Positions 32,599 to 41,666 are shown, numbered from the stretch's first letter. The stretch: DNA of 64,000 bases from JANWXD01 sp037446115 (GCA_037446115.1 JBBIJF010000001.1:124001-188000); one strand, 5' to 3'. A program made the numbers and translations. Notes: generated from the sequence alone by a model not told the origin.

Positions 32599-33192
32599 AT
32601 GGAGAAGCGGTTTCCGAACGGCAGCGTGCTCCGCCTTGTAGTGGGGGACATTACCAAGGTTCCCGCAGACGCCATCGTCAACGCCGCGAACTCGGCTTTA
32701 CGGGGCGGAGGCGGCGTGGACGGTGCGATCCACCGAGCCGGCGGGCCGGAAATCATGGGCGAGCTGGATCAGATCCGCCGGCGGACGGGAGGCTGTCCGA
32801 CCGGGAGTGCGGTCGTAACCACGGCAGGAAAGCTTCCGGCACGATATGTGTTCCACGCCGTCGGGCCCATATGGCGCGGCGGACGGCACAATGAGGCGGA
32901 ATTGCTGGCCTCCTGCTATCGCACCTGCCTCCGCATGGCCGAAGAACGGGGCGTAAAGGTGATCACGTTTCCTTCCATCAGCACCGGAGCGTACGGTTAT
33001 CCTGTCCGTGAGGCGGCCGGCGTGGCCCTCCGCACTGTGGCTCAGTGGCTCTCCCGGGAAGAGAACTCGGTACGGGAAGCGATCTTTGTCCTGTTCGACC
33101 AGGCTACCTACGACGCCTATGCGGATGCCCTGAACAAAGAGCTCCAAGGCGGCGCAGTTCCAGGAACAGGCGCAAGGAGGGAAGCTTCATGA
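32599..33192 (+). CDS. Macrodomain protein, O-acetyl-ADP-ribose deacetylase type
   Basis: 197 residues. The macrodomain covers about 10-175: LVVGDITKVPADAIVNAANS, then LRGGGGVDGAIHRAGG (the ADP-ribose-binding loop) and ITFPSISTGAYGYPVREAAG (the second loop). These motifs match the YmdB/MacroD group that hydrolyses O-acetyl-ADP-ribose or removes mono-ADP-ribose from proteins. A C-terminal tail GAVPGTGARREAS is unstructured. Its stop codon overlaps the ATG of the next gene (ATGA at 33189-33192), so translation is coupled to a secreted LolA-like protein, an unexpected partner. Confidence 0.92.
   Translation: MEKRFPNGSVLRLVVGDITKVPADAIVNAANSALRGGGGVDGAIHRAGGPEIMGELDQIRRRTGGCPTGSAVVTTAGKLPARYVFHAVGPIWRGGRHNEAELLASCYRTCLRMAEERGVKVITFPSISTGAYGYPVREAAGVALRTVAQWLSREENSVREAIFVLFDQATYDAYADALNKELQGGAVPGTGARREAS
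33174..33180 (+). promoter_or_regulatory. Ribosome binding site AAGGAGG
   Basis: AAGGAGG lies eight bases before the ATG at 33189, inside the end of the macrodomain gene. It fixes the start of the secreted protein and excludes the longer frame from 33045. Confidence 0.75.
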
Positions 33193-33980
33193 TGCGGCTG
33201 GTCGCGCTCGGAATCGCCTGCCTGGTCGCAGTGGCGGAAACCAGACAAGAGCGCGGCAAGCGCGTCGTCGAAGAGGCGCTCGAGGCTCTCGGCGGCAAGC
33301 GCTTCCTGGCAATGCAGGACCGGGTTGAAAGCGGACGCGCATACTCCTTTTACCGCGAAGAACTTTCGGGGTTGACGGTTGCCAAGATTTACACGAAGTA
33401 TTTACCGCGCCCCGAGCCCGTGCCGCCGGGTTTTTTGGGTTTACGGGAACGCCAGGCCTTCGGCAAGGAGGAGTACAGTGCGGTGCTGTTTACCGGCGAA
33501 GCGGGCTGGGAGATTACCTTCCGCGGGGCTCGCCCGCTTCCGGAGGATCTGCTGGAGCGGTACCGGCTCAGCACGTTACACAACATCTTTTACATCCTGC
33601 GGCAGCGGCTCGGCGAACCGGGCTTGCTCTTCGAGTCCCAGGGAAGTGACGTCTGGATGAACCAGCCTGTGGAAGTCGTCGACATCACGGATTCGGAAAA
33701 CCGCCTAGTGACCGTCTACTTCCATCGGTCCACCAAGCTTCCGCTGCGCCAAGTCTTCTACCGCCGGGATCCCAAGACCCGCCGCCGCGTTGAGGAAGAC
33801 ATGGAGTTCGGCAAGTACCGGGAAGTGGATGGCATCCAGTGGCCCTTCACGATGGTCCGCCGCCGTGACGGAGAGAAGGTGTACGAAATCTTTTCCGAAA
33901 GCGTAGCGATCAATCAGAACCTGAGCGACAGTCTGTTTAGTTTGCCCCCGAACATCAAGATTCTGAAAAGACCTTTGTGA
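33189..33980 (+). CDS. Secreted LolA/outer-membrane lipoprotein-sorting-like protein
   Basis: 263 residues from the ATG at 33189. A short signal peptide (MMRLVALGIACLVAVAE) leads into a helix (RGKRVVEEALEALGGKRFLA) and a long half-barrel of strands (VWMNQPVEVVDITDSENRLV, VYFHRSTKLPLRQVFYRRDP, MEFGKYREVDGIQWPFTMV). The pattern resembles LolA-like or DUF620-type proteins that cradle lipids, including the phrase about parameter change DGIQWPF. It is coupled to the macrodomain gene upstream. Lipid or lipoprotein binding is inferred from the fold resemblance only. Confidence 0.7.
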   Translation: MMRLVALGIACLVAVAETRQERGKRVVEEALEALGGKRFLAMQDRVESGRAYSFYREELSGLTVAKIYTKYLPRPEPVPPGFLGLRERQAFGKEEYSAVLFTGEAGWEITFRGARPLPEDLLERYRLSTLHNIFYILRQRLGEPGLLFESQGSDVWMNQPVEVVDITDSENRLVTVYFHRSTKLPLRQVFYRRDPKTRRRVEEDMEFGKYREVDGIQWPFTMVRRRDGEKVYEIFSESVAINQNLSDSLFSLPPNIKILKRPL

Positions 33981-34002
33981 GGGTCCATCTTACAGATGTA
34001 AT

Positions 34003-34014
34003 AGTTCTAGAACT
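34003..34014. promoter_or_regulatory. 12-base palindrome, possible operator
   Basis: AGTTCTAGAACT is a perfect palindrome in an unusually AT-rich 210-base gap, with a further AGTTCT at 34017-34022. It is 177 bases before the Kelch gene start. Such half-sites are what a dimeric repressor would bind; there is no candidate regulator next to it. Confidence 0.35.
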
Positions 34015-34190
34015 GAAGTTCTAATACTTCTAATTTTCTACCCAACGTGTTGATAAATCGAGAGATTTCGCCTTCCGCTGAATGGTGTCGCCAAGGTTGC
34101 TGCAACGGCTTTCCGATTTCGTCTGACGCCGGGTGTGCTGTAAAATCGAATTTGTCTTTTCGACAACGACCTTATCGAGGGTGTTTGCGA

Positions 34191-36944
34191 ATGGCACTTT
34201 GGAGGACGGTGTGTTTCGGGATGCTCGGGGCCGTTTTGGCCGGCTCGTCGGGCGTCCAGGCTAATACATGGGTACAAGTTACCTCGTACCTGACGGCACG
34301 TTATGGCACCGCGATCGCTTATGATGCGGCACGGTCGGAGGTCCTGCTTTTCGGCGGCTTCGACGGTGCAAATCGCAATGATACCTGGGTATGGAACGGA
34401 ACCACCTGGACCCAACGATTTCCGGCCACACGGCCTCCCGCGCGGTGGGGCCACGCCATGGCCTACGACGGCGCCCGCGGTCAGGTCGTCTTGTTCGGCG
34501 GTGTCGGGGATTCCGGTTTATTGAGCGACACGTGGGTCTGGAACGGGACGGACTGGGTCCAACAAAGCCCCGGTACGGCTCCCCCGGCACGTTACGCCCA
34601 CTCGATGGCGTTCGATGCGGCACGGGGCGAGGTCATTTTGTTCGGCGGGTGGAGTGGCAGCGGAGCGCTACAGGACACATGGGTGTGGGATGGCACCCAA
34701 TGGGCCATGCGCTCTCCGGGAACCAAACCTGCGGCGCGTTCCGGTCATAAGCTGGCTTACGACGCAGCACGGTCGGAGGTCGTACTCTTCGGAGGATTTT
34801 CCAACACGTATCTCAACGACACGTGGGTCTGGAACGGAAGCAGCTGGACTCAGAAGTCTCCCGCGGTGACCCCCGCGCCAAGGCACAATCACGGCATGGT
34901 GTACGATGGCTCCCGCGGTCGGATCGTGCTGTTTGGGGGAGGTACGGCTTCCGGGCTGAGCCAGGAGACCTGGGAGTGGAACGGGACCGGCTGGAGTCAG
35001 GCAAGCCCGGTCAATCAGCCACCGGCCCGTGACTGGCACGCGATGGCCTATGACGCAGCCCGCGCGCGGGCTGTGATTTTTGGCGGCGACGGGGGACTCT
35101 CTCCAAGTTCGCCTACGTTCCTCAATGACACCTGGCAATGGGACGGCGTGAACTGGGCTGAGAAGCTGCCTGTCGCCGACCCGGCGGGTCGGCGGGGTGC
35201 CGCTGCGGCCTTCGATGCCGGCCGGGGCGAGATCCTGCTGTTCGGCGGCTCGGGAGCCGCCGGGCAGCTGCTCGCCGATACGTGGGTCTGGCAAGGAGCA
35301 GCCTGGGTGCAAAGGTTGCCGGCGGTAGTTCCGCCGGCACGTACGGGGCACGCCATGGCCTACGATCCGGACCGCCGCAAGGTCGTGCTGTTTGGAGGAG
35401 CGGCGGGCTCCGCGTCCCTGCTCAACGACACTTGGGAGTGGGACGGAACCTCCTGGGTGCAAAAGTCGCCCGCGACGAGTCCAACACCACGGGAAGGCCA
35501 CTCGATGGTCTTTGACAGCCAGAGGCGCCGGATCGTGTTGTTCGGGGGCCGGGATGCGAGCGGAGCTCTGGCGGACACCTGGGTGTGGGACGGCAGCCAA
35601 TGGGTCCAGCAGTTCCCGGCCAGCAGCCCGCCGGCGCGGTACGGGCACGGAGCGGCCTTTGATGCGGCGCGAGGAGAGGCCGTAGTGTTCGGCGGCCGAA
35701 ACGGCTCGAGTTTCCTCAATGACACCTGGGTCTGGGACGGCACAACCTGGAATCTGAAACTACCGGCCGGCTCTCCTTCGGCGCGGGCGAATTACGGCAT
35801 CTACTATGACGGGGTCCAGCAACTGGTCGTCCTGTATGGAGGAGTGACGAGCGGCGGGACGCTGCTCGGTGACACCTGGCATTGGGATGGCACGACGTGG
35901 ACCCAGGCGTCTCTCTCGGAGGCGCCCGTCTCCCGCATGACCCCCAGTCTCGTCTATGACGCGGCACGCGGTCACGGTGTCCTGTTCGGAGGCACAGGGT
36001 TGAACGACACATGGCGATATGAGCCCCCGGCCGCGGCGCCGCTGCCGAGGTTGGTGACTCCCGGGTCGGGTACGGGGACGGCTCAGAGTTTCACATTTGT
36101 GTTCGAACACCCCTCCGGCTGGCAGCAACTGCAAGTCCTCAACGTCTTGGTCAATTTCTGGCTGGATGGCAGGCAAGCGTGCTATCTGGCGTACGTTCCT
36201 TCGACAAGCACTTTATATCTGGTTGACGATGCAGGCAACGCCGGCGGGCCTTTTGCAGGCTCGTTGACACTGAACCAGGACACCGGGACGATCGGCAACA
36301 GCCAGTGCACCATCAGCGGCGCCAACTCGTGGGCGCAGCATGACGGCAAACGGGTGCGGCTGCATCTGGCGATCACGTTTAACGCGAGCTTTGCGGGATC
36401 GAAGATTGTGTATTTGGCAGCCCGGGATGGTGTTGCCAATTCGGGCTGGCAGAGACTCGGAGTGTGGACGGTTCCTGGCGCCTTTCTTCCTCCGGGAACC
36501 CCGGAAGTGATGTCGCTTCATCCGCCGGAGTTTACGGGCCGTGATCCGGACGTGGTCGAGATCGAGGTTCGTGATCCCAACGGCGCGGCCGACATTGCTG
36601 TCGTCAACCTTCTGGTCAACGACTGGCTGGATGGGCGGCAGGCCTGCTACGTGGCATACGTGCCGGCGCTGAACACCGTGTTTCTGGTCAACGACGCGGG
36701 CGACGCAGGGGGTCCCTTTGCGGGCAGCATTGTCCCGGGAACGTCTCAAACAGCCGCCAACACCCAGTGCACGCTCTACGCCCAGGGCTCCTCCGTGACC
36801 AGCGGCGTTCAGAATCTGACCCTTCGCCTGCGCATGCAGCTTCATGGTTCGTTTGCCGGGGCCCGGGTCACGTACGCGGCCGTGCGTGACCAGTCCAACA
36901 ACAACTCCGGATGGCAGGCACCGGGACGCCGCCGCGTCCCGTAG
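34191..36944 (+). CDS. Secreted Kelch-repeat protein with C-terminal tandem domain
   Basis: 917 residues from the ATG at 34191, behind GAGGGTG and starting with a signal peptide (VCFGMLGAVLAGSSGVQA). Twelve Kelch-type blades of about 50-60 residues follow, each with LFGG and NDTWVWDGTTW-type cores (residues about 25-610); they would fold into one or two beta propellers. The remaining 300 residues are two copies of a domain with VLVNFWLDGRQACYLAYVPS, LYLVDDAGNAGGPFAGS and QCTI-type strands (second copy LLVNDWLDGRQACYVAYVPA). I associate that domain with Solibacter-type acidobacterial surface proteins. Likely extracellular binding or adhesion. No catalytic Cys-Tyr pair of galactose oxidase is apparent. 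Confidence 0.85.
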   Translation: MALWRTVCFGMLGAVLAGSSGVQANTWVQVTSYLTARYGTAIAYDAARSEVLLFGGFDGANRNDTWVWNGTTWTQRFPATRPPARWGHAMAYDGARGQVVLFGGVGDSGLLSDTWVWNGTDWVQQSPGTAPPARYAHSMAFDAARGEVILFGGWSGSGALQDTWVWDGTQWAMRSPGTKPAARSGHKLAYDAARSEVVLFGGFSNTYLNDTWVWNGSSWTQKSPAVTPAPRHNHGMVYDGSRGRIVLFGGGTASGLSQETWEWNGTGWSQASPVNQPPARDWHAMAYDAARARAVIFGGDGGLSPSSPTFLNDTWQWDGVNWAEKLPVADPAGRRGAAAAFDAGRGEILLFGGSGAAGQLLADTWVWQGAAWVQRLPAVVPPARTGHAMAYDPDRRKVVLFGGAAGSASLLNDTWEWDGTSWVQKSPATSPTPREGHSMVFDSQRRRIVLFGGRDASGALADTWVWDGSQWVQQFPASSPPARYGHGAAFDAARGEAVVFGGRNGSSFLNDTWVWDGTTWNLKLPAGSPSARANYGIYYDGVQQLVVLYGGVTSGGTLLGDTWHWDGTTWTQASLSEAPVSRMTPSLVYDAARGHGVLFGGTGLNDTWRYEPPAAAPLPRLVTPGSGTGTAQSFTFVFEHPSGWQQLQVLNVLVNFWLDGRQACYLAYVPSTSTLYLVDDAGNAGGPFAGSLTLNQDTGTIGNSQCTISGANSWAQHDGKRVRLHLAITFNASFAGSKIVYLAARDGVANSGWQRLGVWTVPGAFLPPGTPEVMSLHPPEFTGRDPDVVEIEVRDPNGAADIAVVNLLVNDWLDGRQACYVAYVPALNTVFLVNDAGDAGGPFAGSIVPGTSQTAANTQCTLYAQGSSVTSGVQNLTLRLRMQLHGSFAGARVTYAAVRDQSNNNSGWQAPGRRRVP

Positions 36945-36950
36945 AGAGGA

Positions 36951-36984
36951 CCGGCTCCGCCAGCGGGCCCGACGCCGGAGTCGG
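36951..36984. terminator. Hairpin between convergent genes
   Basis: CCGGCTCCG (36951-36959) can pair with CGGAGTCGG (36976-36984), nine base pairs with one G-U, in the 44 bases between the Kelch and lptD stops. No T run follows on either strand. Confidence 0.35.
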
Positions 36985-36988
36985 CCTG

Positions 36989-39340
36989 TCAAAACAGCCG
37001 CTCCTGCCGCTTGAGTGTGCCGAAGGAGCCGATGTTGGCCACCGAAAAGGCGACACGGAACTGGTTCTCGTTGCGGGTGCCGAAACCGAAGCGGCGATAC
37101 TGTACGCTGAAGCCACAGCATTCGGTGTTATAGGTGACCTGCGTGGTGGCAAACTGCATCACGCCCAGCCGATAGTCGTAGATGGCGCTGAAGGCGGCAT
37201 TCCAGCCGCGGCGGTTCTCGTTGCCGATGCCCAAAAGCCCGCGGAACTGATTTGCTCCCGGCGTCAGCAGCGGCGAACTCCGCACGAAGTTGTGGCCAAT
37301 CGAGACGAAATAGTCGGAGAAGCGCGCGTCGGCGCTCAGACCGCCGTTGACCAGTTTGCCGCGCAGGGGATCGTAATCGCTCCGCCATTCCAGGCCGAAG
37401 CGCGGCGAAGGGTTTAGTCGCAGGACCGAGACGACGGGAGAATAGTGCCGCGGCCGGTCGAGGAAGGCGAACGGCGTGAGCGCGGCGGAACTCAGCACCA
37501 CATTGCGCCGACCGGCCACCACCGCGCCGCCGAAGTCCGGATCAAAGTAGCGCCGCTGCCAGAGCTGCCAGCTCATGACCTCGTGCACTTCCCCGTGACG
37601 CTTGGCGTAGAGCCGGTTGGTCAGCGAGATCTCGGCCTCCGTGGTGTTGGCCAGAAGCTCGGTTTCATCGAAGCGGATCAGGTCGTCGAAGTTCGAGATG
37701 CCCGTGGCGTGGCGGAACAGCAACCGGGGCTCGATGACGTGCTTGACCTGGTCGCCCAGCCACCTCGGCCCCTCGAACACCCGGGCCAGGGACGGCGGCA
37801 CCAATTCAACCGCAACTTCCCGGGCGTTCCGCAAAAGATTACGGCCGACGACCTTGCCGCCGTCGAACCGTTCGCCGTAGTGTGTCTCCCGGACCGAAAA
37901 CGACGGCAGCAGCCGGAACCCTTTCCAATCCAGTGCCGTCATGATGCGCGGTTCGAAATCTACACGCTCGAGAAATTGGCGGGTCTGAAACAGAGGCTGG
38001 TTGCGGCGCACCAGGCCGGCTCGCGAATCGAAGGAGACCCAGACGGGAAGGCCACGGGTCCAGAGCCTGCGTTCCCGGGCGAGAAATTGCACCTCCGGGA
38101 GTTTGCGGATCACGATTTTGTCGTCCGGGCGGATACTCTGGATATTCTCGTTGCGCTCGAACAGAAAATTGAGGCCATAATTGTCCCAGTGTTTTCCGGC
38201 GAAGCCTACGGAGTGCACTTCCGAAAAGATGGCCTCATTAAAAGACTCGGTGAAGGCCTGACGAAAACGCAGCGAGCTCAGGTAATTGGCCTCGCCGCGC
38301 GCCTGCCATCCGCCGCCGAGATCGGAGCGGCCTTCGACCGTGAGGATCAAACCGCCTTCTTTGTCCCCGCGGCGGCCGCCGGGCAGCAGAGGGCCGCGGT
38401 CGTTGACACCGTAAAGGATCACGTTGAAATCGCTGGTCCGCGTGGGTTTTCCCCGGACGTCCACGTGGTGCGCAAAACCCCGCTGCGTGAACAGCTGCGT
38501 GCGGTAGGCCGCATCGAAACTCCGGTTGATGGCCCAGTAGTAGCCGAGCCCGGCCATCTTGCCGCGGCGGGATGAGTTACCGAGGTTGGGTGTCAGGAAT
38601 CCGCTTTTTCGAGGACGAGCCTCAAGCGACTTGTAAAAGAAGGGCGAATAGAACAGCGGCACTCCCTTGAGCCGGAAAGTGGAACGCCGCACGATGGCTC
38701 GCTCGTTCGGAACAATGTCAAAGACGGGTGCCGTAAGCTTCCACCAAGGACTGGGGAGGTTACAGTTGGTCACAAAACCGTCGTGGAGAATGTACCGGTC
38801 TTTCTTTTTTTCGGCCCAAGCTCCCTCGAAATAGAACAGGTTGCTCGTCAGCAACAGCCCGGGGCGAGGCTCCACCCGCGGAGGCGTGCTGCCGCGTACT
38901 TGGTAAAAGCGGCCGGATTCTGTGGCGAGGTTGAGCTCCGCGCGGTCGGCCCACAGTTCTTCACCCCGGCCGAAGTGGCGAAAGTGCACGTGACCGGAAG
39001 CCCGAACCTCCCGGGTCTCCTCGTTGTAATCCACCTCGTCGGCGCTGAGCAGCATCTGACTGGTTTCGATTTCGACCTTGCCGCGGAGGCGGAACCAGGG
39101 ACCGTCGGCGTTCTGTGTGATGGCCCGGATGACGACCTCGTCCGGTCCGGGCCGCTCGGCCGCAGCCTGCTGCGCACGAGCTGCCTCCCCGGCGAGCCAC
39201 AGTGATGCAATGCTGGCAAGAGCCCAAAGTTTGACGTGACAAATTCCGAAGATTATGTTAGTAACGAAAGGAGGGCTTTGGTGCGCTCGGCGCGGGAAGC
39301 TCAAATTCCGACCGTAGCATGCGGTCCGTCGGAACCGCAA
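36989..39340 (-). CDS. lptD: LPS-assembly protein LptD
   Basis: Up to 783 residues. The N-terminal OstA/LptA-like strands (VEIETSQMLLSADEVDYNEE, REVRASGHVHFRHFGRGEEL) precede a large barrel. LptD cysteine pattern is visible: HDGFVTNCNLPSPWWKLTA in the early barrel and the CC pair in TYNTECCGFSVQYRRFG near the end, as in the disulphide-linked E. coli protein. It inserts lipopolysaccharide into the outer leaflet. The start is uncertain: the frame opens with TTG at 39340, but a signal peptide (HVKLWALASIASLWLAGEAA) begins around residue 35. An ATT at 39244 preceded by CATAAT would give exactly that signal peptide, but is speculative. Confidence 0.92.
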   Translation of the reverse strand: MRFRRTACYGRNLSFPRRAHQSPPFVTNIIFGICHVKLWALASIASLWLAGEAARAQQAAAERPGPDEVVIRAITQNADGPWFRLRGKVEIETSQMLLSADEVDYNEETREVRASGHVHFRHFGRGEELWADRAELNLATESGRFYQVRGSTPPRVEPRPGLLLTSNLFYFEGAWAEKKKDRYILHDGFVTNCNLPSPWWKLTAPVFDIVPNERAIVRRSTFRLKGVPLFYSPFFYKSLEARPRKSGFLTPNLGNSSRRGKMAGLGYYWAINRSFDAAYRTQLFTQRGFAHHVDVRGKPTRTSDFNVILYGVNDRGPLLPGGRRGDKEGGLILTVEGRSDLGGGWQARGEANYLSSLRFRQAFTESFNEAIFSEVHSVGFAGKHWDNYGLNFLFERNENIQSIRPDDKIVIRKLPEVQFLARERRLWTRGLPVWVSFDSRAGLVRRNQPLFQTRQFLERVDFEPRIMTALDWKGFRLLPSFSVRETHYGERFDGGKVVGRNLLRNAREVAVELVPPSLARVFEGPRWLGDQVKHVIEPRLLFRHATGISNFDDLIRFDETELLANTTEAEISLTNRLYAKRHGEVHEVMSWQLWQRRYFDPDFGGAVVAGRRNVVLSSAALTPFAFLDRPRHYSPVVSVLRLNPSPRFGLEWRSDYDPLRGKLVNGGLSADARFSDYFVSIGHNFVRSSPLLTPGANQFRGLLGIGNENRRGWNAAFSAIYDYRLGVMQFATTQVTYNTECCGFSVQYRRFGFGTRNENQFRVAFSVANIGSFGTLKRQERLF

Positions 39341-39362
39341 GGCGGACGGGAGTAGACGCCAA

Positions 39363-40196
39363 ATGGAATGCGGCTATTGCCGGTACGGGAATCCGGAAGG
39401 AGCGCACCGCTGCGCGCGGTGTGGGCGGCCGTTTCCGGTGCCGCTGCGGTCCGTCCGCCTACGCGGAGGCCAGGCGGCGGCAGCCGTGGCCGCTCCGGTG
39501 CCGCTCGACGCACCAAGATCCGCCACGAGGCATCGCCGGCGCCACGCGATCCCTCAGCAGCAATGGTTGTTTGAAGAGCTCCGGCCGCGCATTCCGGCCG
39601 GGACCAAGGTGATCCCGTTCGACGCCCTGGCCGGCGGGCCGCCGGCATCCAAGCCGGGGCCGCGCGCGCGGCCTTCGAGACGCCTGGCACGGGAAAATGT
39701 CGCGTTGCAGCAAGCTCTGGACTTCCTCCCGGAGCTGCCGCCCGCACCACGGCCCCGCAGCGCGGTACCGGTTTCGGTGAACTGCGACGCGCCGGTGGCG
39801 CCCCTGGAAGCAAGGCTGCAGGCGGCTTTGCTGGATTTGGGTGTGGGCGTGTTGGCTTGGGCTTTCTTCGCCGCCATCGTTCTGGCCGGCACGGAAGTTG
39901 GTGCACCTTGGGCCCCGACTGCCGGCGCGCTCGGGGCGGCCTTTGTGCTGATTTTTCTCTTTTACAAGTTGCTGGCGGCCTTTTCCGGCGCCTCCTGTGG
40001 AATGCGCTGGTCAAATTTGGCTTGGGTGGATTTCGACGGTCGCCCGCTGGCATTACCCCAGAGGCTGGGACGGCTGGCTGCGGGCGCGGTCAGCGTGCTG
40101 CCGGCCGGATTCGGGCTGCTCTGGGTGCTCCTCAACGAGGAGCGGCTCGGTTTCCACGATCACATCTCCAAAAGCTTCGTGACGCAGCGCCGCTAA
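39363..40196 (+). CDS. RDD-family membrane protein with zinc ribbon
   Basis: 277 residues. The N-terminus MECGYCRYGNPEGAHRCARC carries a CxxC...CxxC zinc ribbon. A proline/alanine-rich linker follows. The C-terminal 120 residues have the RDD shape: PLEARLQAALLDLGVGVLAW (start of the first helix), two or three transmembrane helices, then YKLLAAFSGASCGMRWSNLA and HDHISKSFVT at the end. RDD proteins are membrane proteins of mostly unknown role, some linked to cation exchange. Divergent from lptD, with only 22 bases between the open frames. Confidence 0.8.
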   Translation: MECGYCRYGNPEGAHRCARCGRPFPVPLRSVRLRGGQAAAAVAAPVPLDAPRSATRHRRRHAIPQQQWLFEELRPRIPAGTKVIPFDALAGGPPASKPGPRARPSRRLARENVALQQALDFLPELPPAPRPRSAVPVSVNCDAPVAPLEARLQAALLDLGVGVLAWAFFAAIVLAGTEVGAPWAPTAGALGAAFVLIFLFYKLLAAFSGASCGMRWSNLAWVDFDGRPLALPQRLGRLAAGAVSVLPAGFGLLWVLLNEERLGFHDHISKSFVTQRR

Positions 40197-40281
40197 AGGG
40201 CAGGCGATGAAGCCGACCACGGCCGGGTTTTGACACATGGCCAGAGCGCTCTAGACTCTCGAACGGGTGTGGGCCGGCGTG

Positions 40282-41442
40282 CTAGCGACGGAGGAAACGG
40301 CCGATGCGTGCCACGGCCTCCATCAAGTCCTCAAAGGCAGCTGCGTAGCTGAAGCGAATGTACCCCTCCCCGTAAACCCCGAAGGAGGCGCCGTTGAGAC
40401 AGGCCACGCCCGCCTCGGCCAGCAGGGCGTCCGCCAATTCCTTGGAGGTAAGGCCGGTGCCTTGAACGTTGGCGAAGGCATAAAATGCCCCGCCGGGCCG
40501 TTTGCAGCGAATCCCCGGCAGACTGTTGAGTCCGTCGCAAAAGGCGTCCCTCCGGCGGCGGAACTCGGCCACCATGCGCTCGACCTCGTCCTGCGGACCG
40601 GTAAGGGCGGCGATCCCCGCCCGCTGCGTGAAACTCGCGGTGCAGGAGTTGGAATTCACCATGAGCTTATTCACTGCTTCCACCAGCCACGTCGGCATGA
40701 CGCCAAAACCGATGCGCCAGCCCGTCATGGCGTATGTCTTGGAAAAGCCGTCGAGGATGATGGTCTTCTCCAGCATGCCGGGAAACGACGCGATCGAAAC
40801 CGGGGCGCCGTCGTACCAGATGCGCGAGTAAATCTCATCGGAGAGTACCATGAGGTCGCGGTCGCGCACCATCTCCGCAATGGCGGCTACATCCTCCGGT
40901 GGAATGAGGCCCCCTGTGGGATTGTGCGGCGAGTTGAGGATCACCAGGCGCGTCTTCTCGCTCAGGCTGTCCCGGAAGCGGTCCAGATCAAACGAAAAAC
41001 CGCGGCACTCCTCAAGAGGAATCGGCACCGGGCGTGCGCCGAGGAAACGGATCATGGACTCGTAAATCGGGAAGCCGGGGTTTGGGTAAATCACCTCGTC
41101 GCCGGGCTCCAACAGCGCGAGCATGGGAAAAAAGATGATCGGCTTGCCCCCGGGCACGATCGAGACGTGTTCGGGGCCGACACGCACGCCGCGCGTGCGG
41201 CAGACATAGGCCGCGACGGCCTCTCGGAGCTCCGGATATCCTTGAGTGGGCCCGTAATGGGTCCATCCCTCATCCAGGGCGCGCTTGGCCGCTTCGACAA
41301 TGTGCCGCGGCGTGGGAAAGTCCGGTTCGCCGATTTCCAGGTGAATGACCCGGCGGCCCTGCCGCTCCAGTTCACGGGCACGCACCAGAACTTCGAAAGC
41401 GGTCTCTACGCCGATACGGCTCATTCGTTCCGCGAGTCTCAT
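40282..41442 (-). CDS. Class I/II pyridoxal-phosphate aminotransferase
   Basis: 386 residues from the ATG at 41442. Typical aspartate-aminotransferase family features: VIHLEIGEPDFPTPRHIVEA, THYGPTQGYPELREAVAAYV, VILNSPHNPTGGLIPPEDVA, LMVLSDEIYSRIWYDG, and the PLP lysine in LDGFSKTYAMTGWRIG. The N-terminal arginine and C-terminal FSYA segments are present. The stop of the OB-fold gene overlaps its start (ATGA). Specificity cannot be told; linkage to a thiolase hints at a branched-chain or aromatic amino-acid pathway. Confidence 0.9.
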   Translation of the reverse strand: MRLAERMSRIGVETAFEVLVRARELERQGRRVIHLEIGEPDFPTPRHIVEAAKRALDEGWTHYGPTQGYPELREAVAAYVCRTRGVRVGPEHVSIVPGGKPIIFFPMLALLEPGDEVIYPNPGFPIYESMIRFLGARPVPIPLEECRGFSFDLDRFRDSLSEKTRLVILNSPHNPTGGLIPPEDVAAIAEMVRDRDLMVLSDEIYSRIWYDGAPVSIASFPGMLEKTIILDGFSKTYAMTGWRIGFGVMPTWLVEAVNKLMVNSNSCTASFTQRAGIAALTGPQDEVERMVAEFRRRRDAFCDGLNSLPGIRCKRPGGAFYAFANVQGTGLTSKELADALLAEAGVACLNGASFGVYGEGYIRFSYAAAFEDLMEAVARIGRFLRR

Positions 41443-41666
41443 GTGCGTTTGACGAAAATCGGGATGCCGTTGCGAAATTCTTGAAAGGCGACGCGGTCGC
41501 CGATCGCGACTCGCTCGCCTTCGATGCGCGCCGTGATCCGGCCGCCGCCATCCAGCCAGACAATGGCGATCTGATACGGTGCTTCGTTGAGGTAGGCTTC
41601 CGGCGCAGCGTGCACCACGGTCTCGGTGTAAACCACACCGGACCCCAGAGCCTCCGGCTGCGTCAT
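41439..41666 (-). CDS. Small OB-fold (DUF35-like) protein
   Basis: 75 residues, start MTQPEALGSGVVYTETVVHA and the OB-fold run YQIAIVWLDGGGRITARIEG, ending VAFQEFRNGIPIFV. This is the C-terminal OB half of DUF35 acyl-CoA-associated proteins, without the N-terminal zinc ribbon. DUF35 proteins bring acyl-CoA substrates to thiolases in archaea and bacteria. Both ends overlap neighbours (ATGA with the thiolase stop at 41663-41666 and with the aminotransferase start), so three genes are translationally coupled. Confidence 0.85.
   Translation of the reverse strand: MTQPEALGSGVVYTETVVHAAPEAYLNEAPYQIAIVWLDGGGRITARIEGERVAIGDRVAFQEFRNGIPIFVKRT

Noticed and set aside
34290..36020. CRISPR-like or satellite repeat array
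   Set aside because: The periodicity of about 150-180 bases comes from Kelch repeats in a continuous coding frame and the units diverge as protein repeats do.
37445..38575. 376-residue plus-strand frame across lptD
   Set aside because: The LptD cysteines and barrel strands lie on the minus strand.
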